The position numbers and the translations under genes are program-made. 64,000 nt of DNA from Scortum barcoo. Taxonomy: Eukaryota > Chordata > Actinopteri > Centrarchiformes > Terapontidae. The stretch is taken from positions 7,167,113 through 7,231,112 of the forward strand of contig CM041531.1 in NCBI GenBank assembly GCA_023238725.1, written 5' to 3'. Numbering within the stretch: position 1 is the stretch's first letter; the number at the start of each line of letters is the position of its first letter. A model generated the notes under the pieces. The model was not told the origin of the DNA, ran no database searches, and saw nothing but the letters and a program-made list of their open reading frames with translations. Positions 49,201 to 63,000 of the stretch are shown piece by piece.

Positions 49201-52200
49201 TGGGAATTTCAATGGGATCAATGTGATTTTGAATTGGGGGAATTCTTCCATATTTCTCACCATTTCAAAATGCATCCTGTTGCAGAAGACACAGTTAGAC
49301 ATATCTGTCCTCTTGTAAGACACCGAAAAAACCAACAAAAAAACACACAACACACTGTATGATGGTTTTGTGATATTCAGATTGTATATTTTTTGTTGTC
49401 TCAGTTCTTTGCATATTACAATTTTAACACAAATTGAGCCTTTATAATACCCAAATTCTGCTGTTGTTTATAATGTAGAAAGAAATGTGGATTGTGGGTG
49501 AAAGGGTGAAAGGGCAAAAAAATTACAATGGATGTTCTGGAGGATGTTTATTCTTGTAATTGGGCTTTTAAAACCAATTTCTGCTTATATTTTTGCATTG
49601 CTATGTTTTAAATTTTAAATATTCAAGATAAACTTTGATAAATGTACTACTTTTTGATATATAAAAAATGATGATGAATTAAAAGCCATGATCCTAATGT
49701 CAAAAATGAATAATGGAAGTGCTGAGAGACCCTGGAACAGCTTTCTTATTTAGCCTTGTAGATGCTGAATTGTGAGTGTATATTCTGTAATTAATTTGTA
49801 TTTATGGTATAACAGACTCATCTGTCTTTAGCCACCGTCACAAGATGCGGATATGATGATTAATAGCCATAAATAAATTAGTCATTGTCAGTAGATAAGA
49901 AGCCAAAGCCAACAACAGCTTCAGGTAAATAGAAAATCTGCTGTAACACAGAACACTGTTAGGAGCTTTAGCAGTTAAGCATGGTTGTATTCCATAGATT
50001 TAAATGTGTTTTTTTGTAAAAATGTGTGTTTTCATTTCAAAACATTGCAGGCTTTGTTTCATTGAATGTTTTTTTTTTCAGGTGTTAAACAGTTAATATG
50101 GCGAATGTCCATTTTCCCATGCCAGCCTTTTCTTCACTGCCAGCAGATCAGTAATTGTGGAGAAACCAAGACTGCGGTGTGTAACATGATTGGAACAATA
50201 TGAATCCTGTTCAGTGCATATTTCCTTTGAAATTGTCCTTGCACCACACGAGACTGGATTTGTTTGCTATCTTGCTAAGAAGAAGAAAAGACCATCGGTG
50301 AGAGTATGCCAAATGTTTTTTATTCCTCAGTGTACACTTTTCCTCTGTAAGCTTAGCGGCAGCTAACAAACAGATTGACCACATTTGAACCTTCTCAGTG
50401 AAATCATTACAGCAGACAGAGGCTAAAAGTGATGTGATCTACAGTGGCAAAGATTGGGAGCAAGGCAACTGGTTTAATAATGTCATTAGTAACACTTCAA
50501 TTGATTGCAACCCCCTGGAACTGCAATGAAAACCCCACCCAAAGGACCAGTGTTTTAACTCAGCTTGAGAACCACTAAATCTTGTTTTAACACTTATACT
50601 CAAAAAGGGCAGGAAGTAATTTTTCTCAGGGCTATACATAGTCGTTATAGCAAAGTATATGTTATATACTGTAAGTAATACTCCTTGGCTAGGGGAAGAA
50701 GAACTATTACATTCAATGGTCTACAGAGTCTATTTAGTGAAACTGAGCAAAACTCTCTACCCTCAGTAGGACTATTTATTTCAGCAGTGTAGGTTTTAGA
50801 CTTTCTGGAGAAAATTTTCTCAGATCCATGTCTGTCAGTTTTTGTGAAACATGGAATTGGTTGCAGCTCACAGGGCCAGTACCGACTGAAAATGAACTGC
50901 AAGTCTTGTAATTCTTGTATAACTGTGATTTTTGTATTTATCTCTCCGGTGTAAAACTCCTAATATGCTGATACCATGCAGGAGAACTGATAATAATTGC
51001 TCAAAAAGTCATATTATGCTTACGGAAATAGGCACACCACATCACATCAATCACACGTTGTGACATTTGATTATGTGTTTAGCATTAGCCTGCGTGTTTC
51101 CGCCTCATTATTTATCTGTCTGCCTGTCCCTGCTCTCCTCCCATTCTGATGCTTGAGTATTTATCCTCCCCTACTTGTACCCTCAGTGGATTGCTTTGTC
51201 CTAATTGGAAGGCTGAGTTAATTATCCCCTAGCCTGTATTTGGCACATCATCTAGACCTCCCTAGAGAGACTGTTAGGTTTGGCTCATAATCCTGAAAAA
51301 AACTCACACTGGGGTGAAGAACGGGGACGTGGGAACACTCTGACCTGAATCGGGCCCCTGATTGATTGATATGGATTGAGGATGGAGAAATCAAGAGCAT
51401 CCATCATAATTTTCAGCTGTCAGCATTCACAGGGATTTCATGGACCTAATGGGAAAGGCCTGCATTGGATTGGGTTAGGAAACATTTGGCTCACAAGACA
51501 AGACTTACTTGACTTTGTAGGAAATTTAATGATACTTTTAGTTTCATTTTATTGCAAAATCTGGTGGCACACAAAGTGTTATCGACATAATTACCTCCTC
51601 ACCGAAGAAAGTCAAGGCTACATGGACAAACAATGCCATAAAGGAAGTGACATCAAGGCAGCAAACATTACTGTGCGTAATGCACAAATTTATCATTATT
51701 CTCATCACTTGGTATTTATGACATGTAGTTTACCTTGTCAGTAGTTTGGAGTTAGAGGTTGATTTAGTTCCTGAGTGTCACTGAAGATATTGTGAAGCCA
51801 GAAAACACCCACTAGCCTTGCAGGCTTTGTAAACCAGTGCATATTACACTTTAAGTGACAAGAAAACATGAAGAGTCGAGCGTCATCGGATTGATGGTGG
51901 CAGAGTTTCTCTCGGGAGAAATTGTATTCAATTTTCCAACAAGAACTGACATTATACATTTTATATTATAGATGATAGATCCTGGAGCAACCCCCAAAAG
52001 GCTTTTGTGAATTGACAATGCTGCATAAACCATAGCTTACAGATGCCATTCTCCTCCAAATCCTCTGCAATTTGCGTTCCATAACTCTGCTCCACTCCTG
52101 TAAATGAATGATATCTGAGAGTCATTCTAAAAAATGAATGACATCTCAGACTTATTATAATTTAATGGAGCCTCAAGATCTTTTCCGCTTTCGATTAAAC

Positions 52201-53976
52201 ATAAGTTGAATTCAATTTTTATTATCACTGCACTCTGTATAAAAAAAAAATCAAGAGCCACAGAGAGGCAGTTTCAAATGTTGGTTTCAGTTGAAACACT
52301 ATCTTGTTTATAAGTGTTGGCAGTGTATTATTGCTGAAGCAATTAACGTGTCAGAATCAGTTATCTCTGTCATAAGATGTCCAATATTCTCAGCTAAAAC
52401 AAACATTTGCTAAATACCTCTTAGATTGATGCTCTTTTATATGTTCTTTATGCACAAAGAGGTTTTGGTCAAAAGACTGAGCCAACACACAGTTTTCCTG
52501 GAATCCAAAGTGCTACCGGCTCCGTATGAGCGCGGCATGTAAACAGCAATCACCCTTACCAGATGAATGTGATCATATTTTGTCGCTGATGGCACCTGAG
52601 ATCGACCGCTTACCAAACAGGCTGAACTCTCACTTAAGGATACATGGCTAATATAACTAAAACCTCATATCCTCAATTTGAAAACTAGAAACACAAAATA
52701 AAATGGTTCTCTGTCAATCAACTCTGTCAGTCAATAGATTAAATGAGAAATTATTTTAGCTCCAACATAATTACCATGCTTTGTTTGTGTTTGTTTCATT
52801 TTAATGTAATAGAAATTTGTGTACATTCCTTTGCTGATGCCTTGGTTCCAATGTCTATTCTCTGGAGAAACAAACAAATGATCTAAAATTACGAAACCAA
52901 ATTATGCAATGCAACGCTCAACAAAAGAAGACTGAAGGAAACAGAACAAAGCACAAGGCAGCGCACTGTAGTGAGAAAATGGGTCTTCCTAACCTTTTCT
53001 AACCTAGCACCAACCTTGGACCCCTAGTGAAGACATGAAATATAGTTACTTCAAAGAAAACCTTGCTGAAGGAAAAAGGGTGGAAAAACTGGGCAATAGG
53101 TGCTCTGAGCATGTGGCAAAAAAAAAGCAAGTGGATGTATGAGCTGTGAAAATGAAAAATTGTTGGGAAGCAAATACATTTAATGGCCCTCTGTGCTCTC
53201 TTTTCAAAGAGAGGTTTTTTTTTTTTTGGCCTAGAGTTGAGGTTTTGATCTCGCACACCTCTGATAACGGTGATCAGATGCCCGGCACCGCTCAAAATGT
53301 GTATTGACTATTTGATAGTGTGTTGACTATCTCCCAGTCTCCAGTGAAATCACATTCTTCAGCCTAGTTAAGAACCCTGGAGTGACGATCTCTTAATAGA
53401 GGAGTTCTGTTCAAGGAGCTGGGGAGATGCAGCAGAGGAGATACTTGATCGAGTGGCTGCTTTGGAAAACTGATGAGAAAGACGAGGTGCCTTGAATGTG
53501 ATCAAAATACCAACCGGCTCAGTCTCCTGGTCATAGGCTGATTTGGGCGAAAATGGGAATCTTGTAAGCTGACTAACCGAATGAGCGAGGTCTTGAATGA
53601 GCGCTGCCTCGCATCTGTAACTCCAGCACATCCACTATGTTATCATGCATGGCAATGCAGCTGTCTATGAATACCAAGTCCAATCCACAATAAACCTAAA
53701 CACTCACCTAAGAACTGCATTAGCAAGGTGAAATGTTCACAGTCCCGACCTAACTGATACCTCAAATCAATCTGCCACAGGCAAGGCCAACAATGTTTCA
53801 CAGGGAGGAATCGAACCAAAGTAGTGTTGCTCTCTTACTTTGATGGAGGGCTGAAGCCTATTAGGTTAGTCTTTTTTTAGCTTTGTAAATCAATTTTATT
53901 TTTTTATGATTGCAGTTTGGAAAATTTTGATGACACCTGAGACATGAGACAGGTGTACTTTCAAACTATTTTAAAC

Positions 53977-54016
53977 TATATATATATATATATATATGTG
54001 TGTGTATATATGTATA
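53977..54016. repeat. TA/TG dinucleotide microsatellite
   Basis: An uninterrupted TA run of about ten units, followed by TGTGTGTGTATATATGTATA. Confidence 0.9.
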
Positions 54017-57000
54017 AAACCATCAGTCTACTTTTAAAGTGGTAGTTTTGCAAGTTGATTGCAATTTAGTTGTTAATTGCTACTATAAAGGCAGATCACT
54101 AAGTGGGAAGTGTAGTCATTTCTGCAGCATTTTAATTTGTTATTGTTAGAGCATAAATTTCTTTCCTTTTTTTAATCTTTGGTTTTCTGCAACATTAAAA
54201 TCACCTTAAAATCCCATCTAGTTTCTCGGTATCTAAGCTGAAAACCATCAACCACAGGTGGACTATCTTGCTTCTTTCTTTTCCATATCTGTCCCCAAAC
54301 ATCAAAATGAAATAAATAGACAATATTGTACTTATATCAAGAATTTTCTATATCGACATATGAAGCCATTTTGAGATAATTTCAGAGGCTAATACTTTAC
54401 ATATGAATTACTCTCAACACACCTGTGTTCCTCCAGTTAAGGTTATATTTGGAGCATTTCAAAAATGTGAATTACTGCAAAATTAATCGCATCATAAAAT
54501 TGCTGTTTACAGTAGCTCAAGTTGTTATATTTTACATCCCGCTATCTTTCTTTATTGCTAGCCTTCATGCCCTAAGTCTATTTGACAAATTGTGATTAAG
54601 TTACATGGATGTTACGTAAGTTTCAGGGCAGCAACATGACAGCAGTTTATGACAGGATGGACATGATTTATGGCGCTTATAGCCAAGGGGATCGAGTGTA
54701 GTACATGGCAGTCTACTTGATTAATAAACACTGTGAGCTTGCAGTAAATACAGACATTAACTGAACCTTCTTAATCTGTGCATGTAAATATCTTTGTGAA
54801 ATTGACATATAACAGAAAGGCTACAATGTGCATGTACTATAAAGTTGTCTATACTTTTGCATGGAAATTGTGTTATCAGAACGGCTTTTTTTTAGGTTTA
54901 CTGTGCACATTACTCAGATGATTTGCAACCAAGAACCTTCAGGAAACCCCAAATGTTCTCGTAATGTATAACAGATTGAGCAAACACTGATGTGCTTGCC
55001 AATTAATGAAATTATACTTAACATTCTGCCCCGATTTAACAGGTTGCCCACAAATCCTAAGCCCCTTTCTTTTGACATAATTTGGTTTTGAACCCTGGCT
55101 AACATTCCTTGATTAGATTTCTTTATTGATTCTGCAGTAGCCGTGAAGGTCAGACTATCATTTGACTCACAGAGGCTGACCTTCAGAGGAACTCTGGCAC
55201 AGACAGTCGTCTCATTTCACTTGACTGGGATCATTTTCAGCGACTGATGTTTCAGGATATTAGAGATATTTGCTTTAACCTTCGTTAAAAATAAAGCATT
55301 TGTTTGAAATTGCAGCACATATTATGCAGGCACACTACACATGAGTTTACTTGTCATGAGGACAAATGTTCAACCTGTGAAAAGAGTTGTTTAATCCTTT
55401 CTGTGGCTTCAAATGAACCTTTACAAAGTCTGAGAAAACAATTCTGAGAATGTCATCAGTGTTATCTCAAGTTGGGCTTGAGAATTCAATTTTGGACATG
55501 GCCATTTACCATGCATGGAGGGTCTAATAAAAGAGTCCATTGAGTGACTGTTGGGTATGGTGTTTTCAGAGCTTAAACCACACTCTATTGCTTCAACTTT
55601 AACCATTCCTTGTTTAAGTCTGTCTCTTGTTAGCACCCCAATTTACAGAGTGCCCATTTAAGGCAAGACTATGTAAGTAGTGTGGAGCATTTGTAGTAAT
55701 TTGCACACTGAATTGTGTATTTAATAGTGGGTATAAGCCACAATAAGCCATGACCTCTCTTTGACTGTTGTTTTATCAAGACACTGAATAAATAATACAA
55801 CTTAAATGACACTTAATTAACTCCTATTAATTTGAAGTAATGCATTCATATCTCCCTTTTAGAGAAACGAATTTAACTTACATTATTAATAATAACCGTA
55901 TCTATAATAACATGCTGAAAGTGTTCTTTGAACTAATATTCAGATTCGTGCATTCTTCACATCTAACATTTGTTCATGCATGCTGACAAAGTGAGACTGT
56001 TGGCCATTCGCTCCCTCATCAAGCAGCAAGCGGGAAAAATTGCTCCAAGCTTCTGCTGTCATCTCAGGAAAGTCAGTCACAATTTCAAGGTTAATGGCAA
56101 ATCACTTTGAGGGATTTGGGCAACAGGGGTGGAATTCGTGCCATGTCACACTAGCTGTTATAAAAGATAACAGACATTTAAAAAAAAAAAAAAAAAAAGC
56201 CTTCAGGTTGCAGCAAATACTCTGATCAGGAGAGCTCGGTCCGGAGGTCCAGCAGTGTAAGTTTATTGACCTTTTCTGAAATATTACACTTGCCCTCACA
56301 TTTGATTTAGTGAGATGTGACAGTGCTGTAAGCCTTCAGACTGTCAGCGACACAGAAATATCATTTGCACTTTGCACTCAGTGTGTGAACCTCATTTAGC
56401 TAATGAATATCTGGTAGGTATGTTTACATCTGTGCATTTGTCATATGAAAATAATGGAAATGTGTTGAGCTTCTTCGCATCCCTTTGATTGCATCTCAGT
56501 GCGAGTGACAAGCGATGCAGCTCATACACATGCTACTTCTTTCTTCTCTCATCTCTGTGGGTGTTTTGCACTCTGACATGACCATTTGAGAGCTGTCAAG
56601 GCTATCAGAGCATGAATACATAATATTCAATGTAATGGGTGAAAGGTATCAGCAGCAAATACCCACGAATGCAGGATTTTCAAACTTGTTAAGAACAGCT
56701 CTACCCGTTTATCAGGCAGTTGTTGAAAATAAGCAGGTAGATATACCGCAAACACAAAAGACATGTAGGTAGCAACCAGGATGGAAAAATAGAAAAACAC
56801 TATACAGTCGGCTCAGACCTGATAAAGGTCAAGGGAAAAAAACTGCCACCTATATACAGCATACTGTATGACTAATAGGCTGATGCAAAGCAGCTGTGTA
56901 GATCGCTGGTGGATCACAGGAGGAGTCAGAACAAGAAAAAGTGTCTGAGGGTGTGTAGCGGACAGGTGTGGCAGAAGAGGGTCTGAAATAACAATGAGAA

Positions 57001-57078
57001 CAACAAGCTGAGTACACAATACACAGAGGGAGACGAGGGAATCAAATGGAGGGGGACAGAAAAAGACAAAAATGGGGA

Positions 57079-57508
57079 CAAATTAAAGGAAAAACCAACA
57101 TAAAGCGTCTAAATAAAGTGTTGGGCTTCCACATGCCCACCACTCATTTGGTGTTTTGGTGATGGTGTAACATGTTGCTCCAAAATCTCCCATAGGTGTT
57201 TAATTGGGTTGAGATGTGGTGACTGTGAAGGCCGTAAGCATAAGATTCACATCATTTCCACACTCATCAAATCATTTAGTATGCCTCCCCGATCCAGGAA
57301 GGAACCATTCCCATCGGGACAGAAATGTTTCATCTTCATCATAGGATAAAGATGATCACTCCGGACAACTTTGTATTGATCTGCTAGTGACCCTTCAATC
57401 TAAAGGGACATGTAGACCCAAACCATGCCAGTAAAATGTCCCCACAGGATAACGGAGCCACCAGAATCTCCTTCCTGTAGGGGTCAGGCCTTTAATTCCT
57501 TTAATTTG
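57079..57508 (-). mobile_element. Tc1/mariner-type relic with 13-bp inverted ends
   Basis: CAAATTAAAGGAA at 57079-57091 is the exact reverse complement of TTCCTTTAATTTG at 57496-57508. Between them, the minus strand carries the C-terminal part of a DDE transposase. About 430 bp is far shorter than an autonomous Tc1-like element of 1.2-1.6 kb, so this is a deletion derivative or MITE-like copy. The left-hand sequence AAAGGAAAAACCAACATAAA is typical of a fish/frog Tc1-type family as I remember it. No flanking TA duplication is visible, so the true outer ends may be lost. Confidence 0.55.
57185..57480 (-). pseudogene. Tc1/mariner transposase C-terminal fragment, inactivated
   Basis: The transposase cuts and joins element ends using a DD34E triad. 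On the minus strand, the sequence just before 57190 translates as SPHLNPIKHLW, where the family has SPDLNPIEHLW. The last catalytic acid (Glu in NPIE) is Lys here, and the neighbouring Asp is His. Upstream on the same strand, GDILLAWFGSTCPFRLKGH at about 57393-57449 corresponds to the usual WGHF...G..CPLRGKGH region. After it come stops, frameshifts and a deletion over the second catalytic Asp (the DNAPIH region). There is a one-base insertion near 57235. It is non-functional. The family assignment is secure at superfamily level only. Confidence 0.7.
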
Positions 57509-57878
57509 ATTGTTTTTATAGTATCTGTAGGTTAACAGTATCTAACCTCAACCTGTCATTTTAATGCATCAATGATTTTAATTAATATTTTCATTCCAGT
57601 TGAATTTTACTAATTTCATTCAATTTCACAGTTTAATCTGACTTTGCATGGTCATATTGGCAGCTCTTCTGTCAAGCTTCATTATGTTATGTAGTATAGT
57701 GAAATTCATATCACATTTGAGTGTTCTAATAAACGGAGTGGGTTTCATATCTCTGAACTGCCTGCGACATAAATGAAAAAATTACTACCACCAGTGCTGC
57801 TACTTTTAATAACAGTACTAATAATCCTCTTGAATTCAGTTTGGTATCACATTGTATATTTAAAACATTATAACAGTT

Positions 57879-58261
57879 TAGAGCTGAAATATTTAGTCTG
57901 TTAATATATTAGTTGATCTACAGTAAATGAATCAGCAACAAATCTGGTGAATGATTTATTATGTATGCCATTTTTAAGCAGAAATGAAAAAGACATCAGT
58001 GACTCCAATTTCTGAGATGTAAAGGTTTGTAGAATCACTTAAAACATAACATAAAATATGTCACCTGTAATTTAAAACTTGACATTTTTTGGGTTCTGTT
58101 GTATTTGTTGGACAAAATAGGAAATCTAGAGATGCAACCTTTAGCTTTGGGGGATTGTGATCAGCATATTTCACTATTTTCTTACATTTTATAAGAAACA
58201 ATTAATGGAAAAAATGCTGGCAGATTAATATTTAATCATTTAGAGAGACAGTTATGGCTTG
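57879..58261 (+). repeat. MITE-like teleost repeat, copy 2
   Basis: Same family as 36865-37214. It starts TAGAGCTGAAAT, identical to copy 1 over 12 bases. Shared landmarks are GAGATGTAAAGGTTTGTAGA near 58014, TTTTTTGGGTTCTGTT then TTGTTGGACAAAATAGG near 58084-58123, and TTTCACTATTTTCTTACATT near 58169. The right end is decayed. Confidence 0.6.
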
Positions 58262-59289
58262 AACTAGTGACATTTAGCATGTATATCATTTGGTAAACAT
58301 TAAAACCTGAACAAAGAGTTGATATCACCACAGAGCAACAGACTAAGACCTACAAAGACGAAGAGATATGGAGGCAGAGAAAATAACTCCCCATCTTAGT
58401 GTGCCGAATTATCTTTTAAAGGTTAAGTTGGTCAGCAGATTGTGTGCGGTGTGTCGGTGCGTGTTTAAAACCAACAGTCTTATCTCATGAGTGGGTTTTG
58501 ATGAAAGCAGACAGATACATAACTTCAGAGCCTCTCTTCATGAGCACCCCATGACGCCTCATTGCAGGGTGAAAGCCTGAAAGCCATGCTAAACAGGCGT
58601 GCACCGTGTCTTCTTTTCCCGATGTAGTTTGTAGTTTCCTCTGAAGATACTGCGGTCGGTCAGAAACCACCTGGAGGCCAGTGGCTAAAATGGGGGAAAA
58701 AAAGGGGCATCTACAGCACACACGTACAGGCGCAGAGCTGGAAAATCAATATACAGTGCATCCTTGATCCGCTGTGGGATCTTCTTAGCTACACTGCATG
58801 TGATGTTTTCATGGATAATCTGTGGCTGTTCAGGAATAATGCCAGTGTCGTATAGAGTTACTGAGACCTGTCTACAACTATATTATCTTTTATTTCTCCC
58901 AAACATTTTGCAGTGTAAGTGTGCTGTATCCTTTTAGCCATTTAAGCAGCATGGCTCAAGACATTGTATGTTTGTCACACTGTTGAATGTGAATATATTT
59001 CCAATTTTGCCAAAGAGTCCCTGTAAATGACATCAAAACGTGGAACAAGGCTTAGGCGACTCCGACTTTAACTCTAGCATTTCCATGAGATTCACATTTG
59101 TGGAACGACAACTATCGACTATGATAACTACTGAAACGATTGTAAGGCAGTTTGGTATAGATATTCACTTTCCCCTCAGGATTCAAGATAATAATTTTGT
59201 AATCACCCTTAACCTAACATCTACCACTGTTTTTTACATCACAATGTAAATGATTTGTGATACTGGGCTATATAGAAAATCAATTTTAC
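58262..59289. other. Non-coding stretch
   Basis: Nothing recognised. Open frames at 58485-58721 (minus) and 59040-59249 (plus) have no content I can interpret. Confidence 0.5.
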
Positions 59290-59492
59290 TTTCGTGCTTA
59301 GTCCTAATAAACAAATATTAGCATGTTAACACACTAGATAAAAATGGGGGACATAATGACATGTATGTATCAATAAAGATCAATAAACATCAACACATTA
59401 ACATTGTCACTGTGAGCATGTTAGCATTTAGCTCAAAGCCACCACTTTGCCTGAGTACAGCCTCCTAGTGTGGCTGCAGAGTCTTGGTCTTG
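59290..59492 (-). repeat. Dispersed teleost repeat, copy 2 (partial, inverted)
   Basis: The reverse complement of 59401-59450 reads GGCTTTGAGCTAAATGCTAA, then CATGCTCACAGTGACAATG, matching the left part of the repeat at 5125-5585. The plus strand then shows GCCTGAGTACAGCCTCCTAG and GGCTGCAGAGTCTTGGTCTT, the inverted left end of the family as I remember it. Only that end is present. Confidence 0.55.
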
Positions 59493-59599
59493 TTTCCATA
59501 TTTTGTAGTGTTTTATTTTTTTCTTTTTTCCATCAAAGTTCAAATACAGCATGAAATTTTAGCTTTCAGTGTTGTACTAAAAAAAATACAAGTTTTATT

Positions 59600-60000
59600 A
59601 GGTTTAGTGGCTTGTATTGGACAAACATTAGATGCACCTCTGTATCCAATACAATACAATTTAATAGCACCACAAGCCGCAGCTTTCAAAATGACCATAA
59701 AGCTGAATCATCACCTCTAAAACAATCCCACCACAAGGCCCATCAGTAGCTATTCTATAGCTTTTAATCACATTACACAATCTTCCTTGGTAGATGAAGT
59801 TTTGCCAGAAAAACAGAATTTTTTTCTAAGCATTTTCTCTCTAGTCCAAGTTGAGACTAAGGTATAAGAATGAACTTTCAACTCTCTAAAACAGTTTCCA
59901 CAAAACCAAACATATCCTTCAGGAGGATTTATTGCAGGTCTGTTGGAGTAGTTTTACCTTGGTGTAGACCTACCCAATAAACTGAGTGGACCTCCTCTCA
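59600..60000 (+). repeat. Possible dispersed repeat ending ACCCAATAAACTGAGTGG
   Basis: The sequence GGATTTATTGCAGGTCTGTT near 59922, followed by GACCTACCCAATAAACTGAG near 59967, resembles the end of a widespread fish repeat that reads ATTGCAG..CTGTTG..., then TACCTAATAAAGTGGC. A second ATAAAGTGGCCACT occurs near 60931. The left boundary is uncertain. Confidence 0.4.
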
Positions 60001-63000
60001 GCCTCCATTTCCTTTTGTAGGTGTCACATAAAAGCAAGAGCATAACTCAGGCAAAAACTGACACTGAAAAAATAAACCCAATTAGGGCTTCGTGATTATT
60101 GCTGTTGATTATCTTACATGGGCAACTTTCAACTCCTGGAGGTTGTTTTTCCCTACTACACAAGAATGACTGACGGCTAATGACTCCTTCTGAGAGGGAG
60201 GAAATGAGCTCTGATATCCGACTACGCTCTATGTAGATGCGAGCAGGAATACAGAGGACGCCACCAATTTGATTCTCCCAATCTTAAAAAAAGCACACTG
60301 TATTATTCTTTATCTAACGGTAATGAGACCAGGAAAAAAAAGACTTCCTGCCTGTGAGTGATTTGTTTTTTTTACCTGGTTGTATTATGCAGATTGCAAA
60401 TAGGATATGCATCCCAGCATGTCGGGGGTTTAAAGAAGCCTGGTAATCAACCAAAATAATAGCAGTAAGCCCAATTTTTTAGCAATGCCCCCCAATAATT
60501 TAGGAAAACAAGCCATCCTCCATTACCTTTATAATCAGCACCTGTTCTCTGTTGGTTTGTTTTCTTTCTGCCTCCTATTTTTTCAGCCTCGCTCTCTAAC
60601 TTACTCTCTTTTAGAGCTTCAGAGCTTCATTAGTCCATTTTGATTATAACTCATCCTTTCAGTCGTTTTTATAAACGAAAGTGAAGAACATCCTGGTTGC
60701 ATGTATTAAATGTGATATTTAATACATGCTTACTTAATTTCTCTGGGTTTGGACTGGGGGTCAGGAAAAAAAACATCACATTTACAGATTGACTTTGTAT
60801 TTAAGGAATTTGCGATGGACATTTTATGGACCGAATTACTAATTGGTTAAATGAAAAGTTAATTGGTAATGAAAGATTAACTGAAGCCTTCATTTATTTA
60901 ATGGTATAATACTATAAGACATAACTTTTAATAAAGTGGCCACTCTTGTGTCAGCCTGTTGACATACAGGTATAGTCTGTATATTGTCCATCACGTAGCT
61001 CCTAATGGATAATCCAAGGTTGCCTATCAGCATTATAAAGCTTTCTTGTTAGCTAACATTAGTGTTCAATGCCACATCAATAACTTAGCTAGAATCCATA
61101 ACACATTTAGTCATGCATGACAAGAGAGTTATCACTTACTTACCTGTGGAGAAGAGAGACATGCGCTATTTTGAGGTTGACCTTCAGGCAGCTACAACAC
61201 CACGTGATTGTATAAAATTCAACCCTTGAATCTCTGCTTATGTGATTGGCTGAAACGAAAGGAGCTATCTGACTGGCTATAGATGTCAAGTTCACACATG
61301 ATAAGCAGTTAGTAAATGCAGGTTTAAGAGTCCATCAATGTCAAAATGTCTAAATATGTTTTTCATGAAAATTGCAAATACTTTCAAATACATATATTTG
61401 TGGGGTTAAAAAGAAGAAATAGTTCTGTGTGCATCAGAAAAATGGAGTTATTTGAATTTGAATCCTCCTTTGTGCATTAATTGATATTGTGACCGATCTG
61501 ACTCTATACTTGTAGGCTTCTGTGTTTACTGTCATATATCTTAATGTCATCTTACTCATGTCAGAAATGGGAATGCCACACATCTGAACCAGGTCAGAGC
61601 AGTACAGTACCTGAGATCTCACCTGTGAAAGCGTGCCCAGTCTTACATGCTCCGCTGACTGTCACCCGTAGTTGTCTTTATCCAGACGGATGAAAGCAAA
61701 CTCCCTCTGGCCACTTCTCGCCTTAGCTTCTTTCTTTTCACACCCGGCAACAGTCTCTTTCTGTAAGGGAATCACTACTATGATATTGTTCAGGTGGCAA
61801 AGCTTGAGCAATGAATTCTTCTGTGGTTTGTGACTAAATATGTGTGCCATGCCGAAAATGAAGAGAAGTCATCTTTCTGTTGGATGTTTGCATGGGACTA
61901 GTTTTAGAGAAATGTGTTTGTTGCTTGACAGAGGACTGTTCTTAGCAGGAGCTATATTTAGAAGTGTAGCTGTTGTTCAGTGAATACATATGGTATTAAG
62001 TCCACTTCTTGACAGGTGCCATATTTCCTGTTGTAAATTCAGGACTCTTAATTTCATAGGACCCTCAATTTAGGCCTGGCATGTTGAAATCTTTTGTCAT
62101 CTCAATGGAAAATGTTTTACCCAAGCGTTGTCTAAATTCATTGTCTGTTCTAATGGAAAAAAATACACATTCAGACTCTACAGCTGGCAGGCACATGACT
62201 ATTCTAGATTTCACTTGTTTGACTTTATTTTGAGGTTAATTTACACTTAGTCTTCTGCAGTTTGGCAGGCAGATTAAGGACACAGCCGCTTATTAAAATG
62301 AACTCCTAAGTAGCTGGAAATGCCCAATCCTGGCCATCAGCACAATCCTAATATAGCGAATTAACTAGCCAGGGTGAAACAAATAATTACACAATGGATT
62401 GTAAACTATAAAAAAAATTAAATCAAGATTCACTTACTAGGTTTTTCCAAAGCTTTCAGCTGCATTTCACCATCCGCTTAAGTTGATATAACAAACATTT
62501 AACATTTGGGACATCTAGTTTAACTTTGATATAATATATATATTTTATTTTTAAAGTTACCTTTGAATGACTTCCATTGTTGACGTTGGTTGTCTGTGGG
62601 TTTGGGTCATCTTCCTCTATTCCCGGATCAAACATCTGTTCACCATCTCTGACAGAATGTTTGAGCCACCATAGACATGTTTTATTGGAGGTGTGTGTGT
62701 GTGTGTGTGTGTGCACATGCATGGGGCAATCAAGCAACCCAGTTATTATTAATATTAATAGAGGATTAAAATTGACACAGACACACCTACATAAACAGGA
62801 TGATATTTACACTGGAGGGTGTAGGCGAGATAAAAACTTTATTAAAATTCATTATATATTATTCGTTAATAACTTATTGTGAGAAAAATATCCCATACTG
62901 ACTTTTTAGATCGTAACGATGTATATTTTAATGATAAATGAAATAATCTGCAGTGTGTGTTTTTCAACTTTTTCATCGCACCTTTGGAGTGAGCGGGTTC

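Larger units (their letters stand above)
39966..57078. other. Long non-coding stretch, probably intronic
   Basis: No exon recognised in 17 kb. It holds (GAA)12 at 42339-42374, an 18-bp palindrome at 43187-43204, T or A runs at 48360-48375, 53216-53228 and 56180-56198, and a TA/TG run at about 53977-54016. Less AT-rich, complex blocks that could be conserved enhancers lie near 44455-44600 and 51060-51260. The largest open frame, 122 codons at 51376-51744, has no domain, signal or coding-like bias that I can see. Confidence 0.45.

Noticed and set aside
51376..51744. 122-codon open frame, plus strand
   Set aside because: No recognisable motif, signal peptide or membrane pattern and no conserved splice signals around it.
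53795..53830. TCGAACC word resembling an inverted tRNA B box, considered as a SINE or tRNA
   Set aside because: No matching A box at a suitable distance and no cloverleaf; isolated word.
55145..55186. GAAGGTCAG and CTGACCTTC inverted pair, considered as a nuclear-receptor site or RNA hairpin
   Set aside because: The half-sites are about 20 bases apart, too far for a standard receptor dimer, and a lone 10-bp stem is not evidence of an RNA gene.
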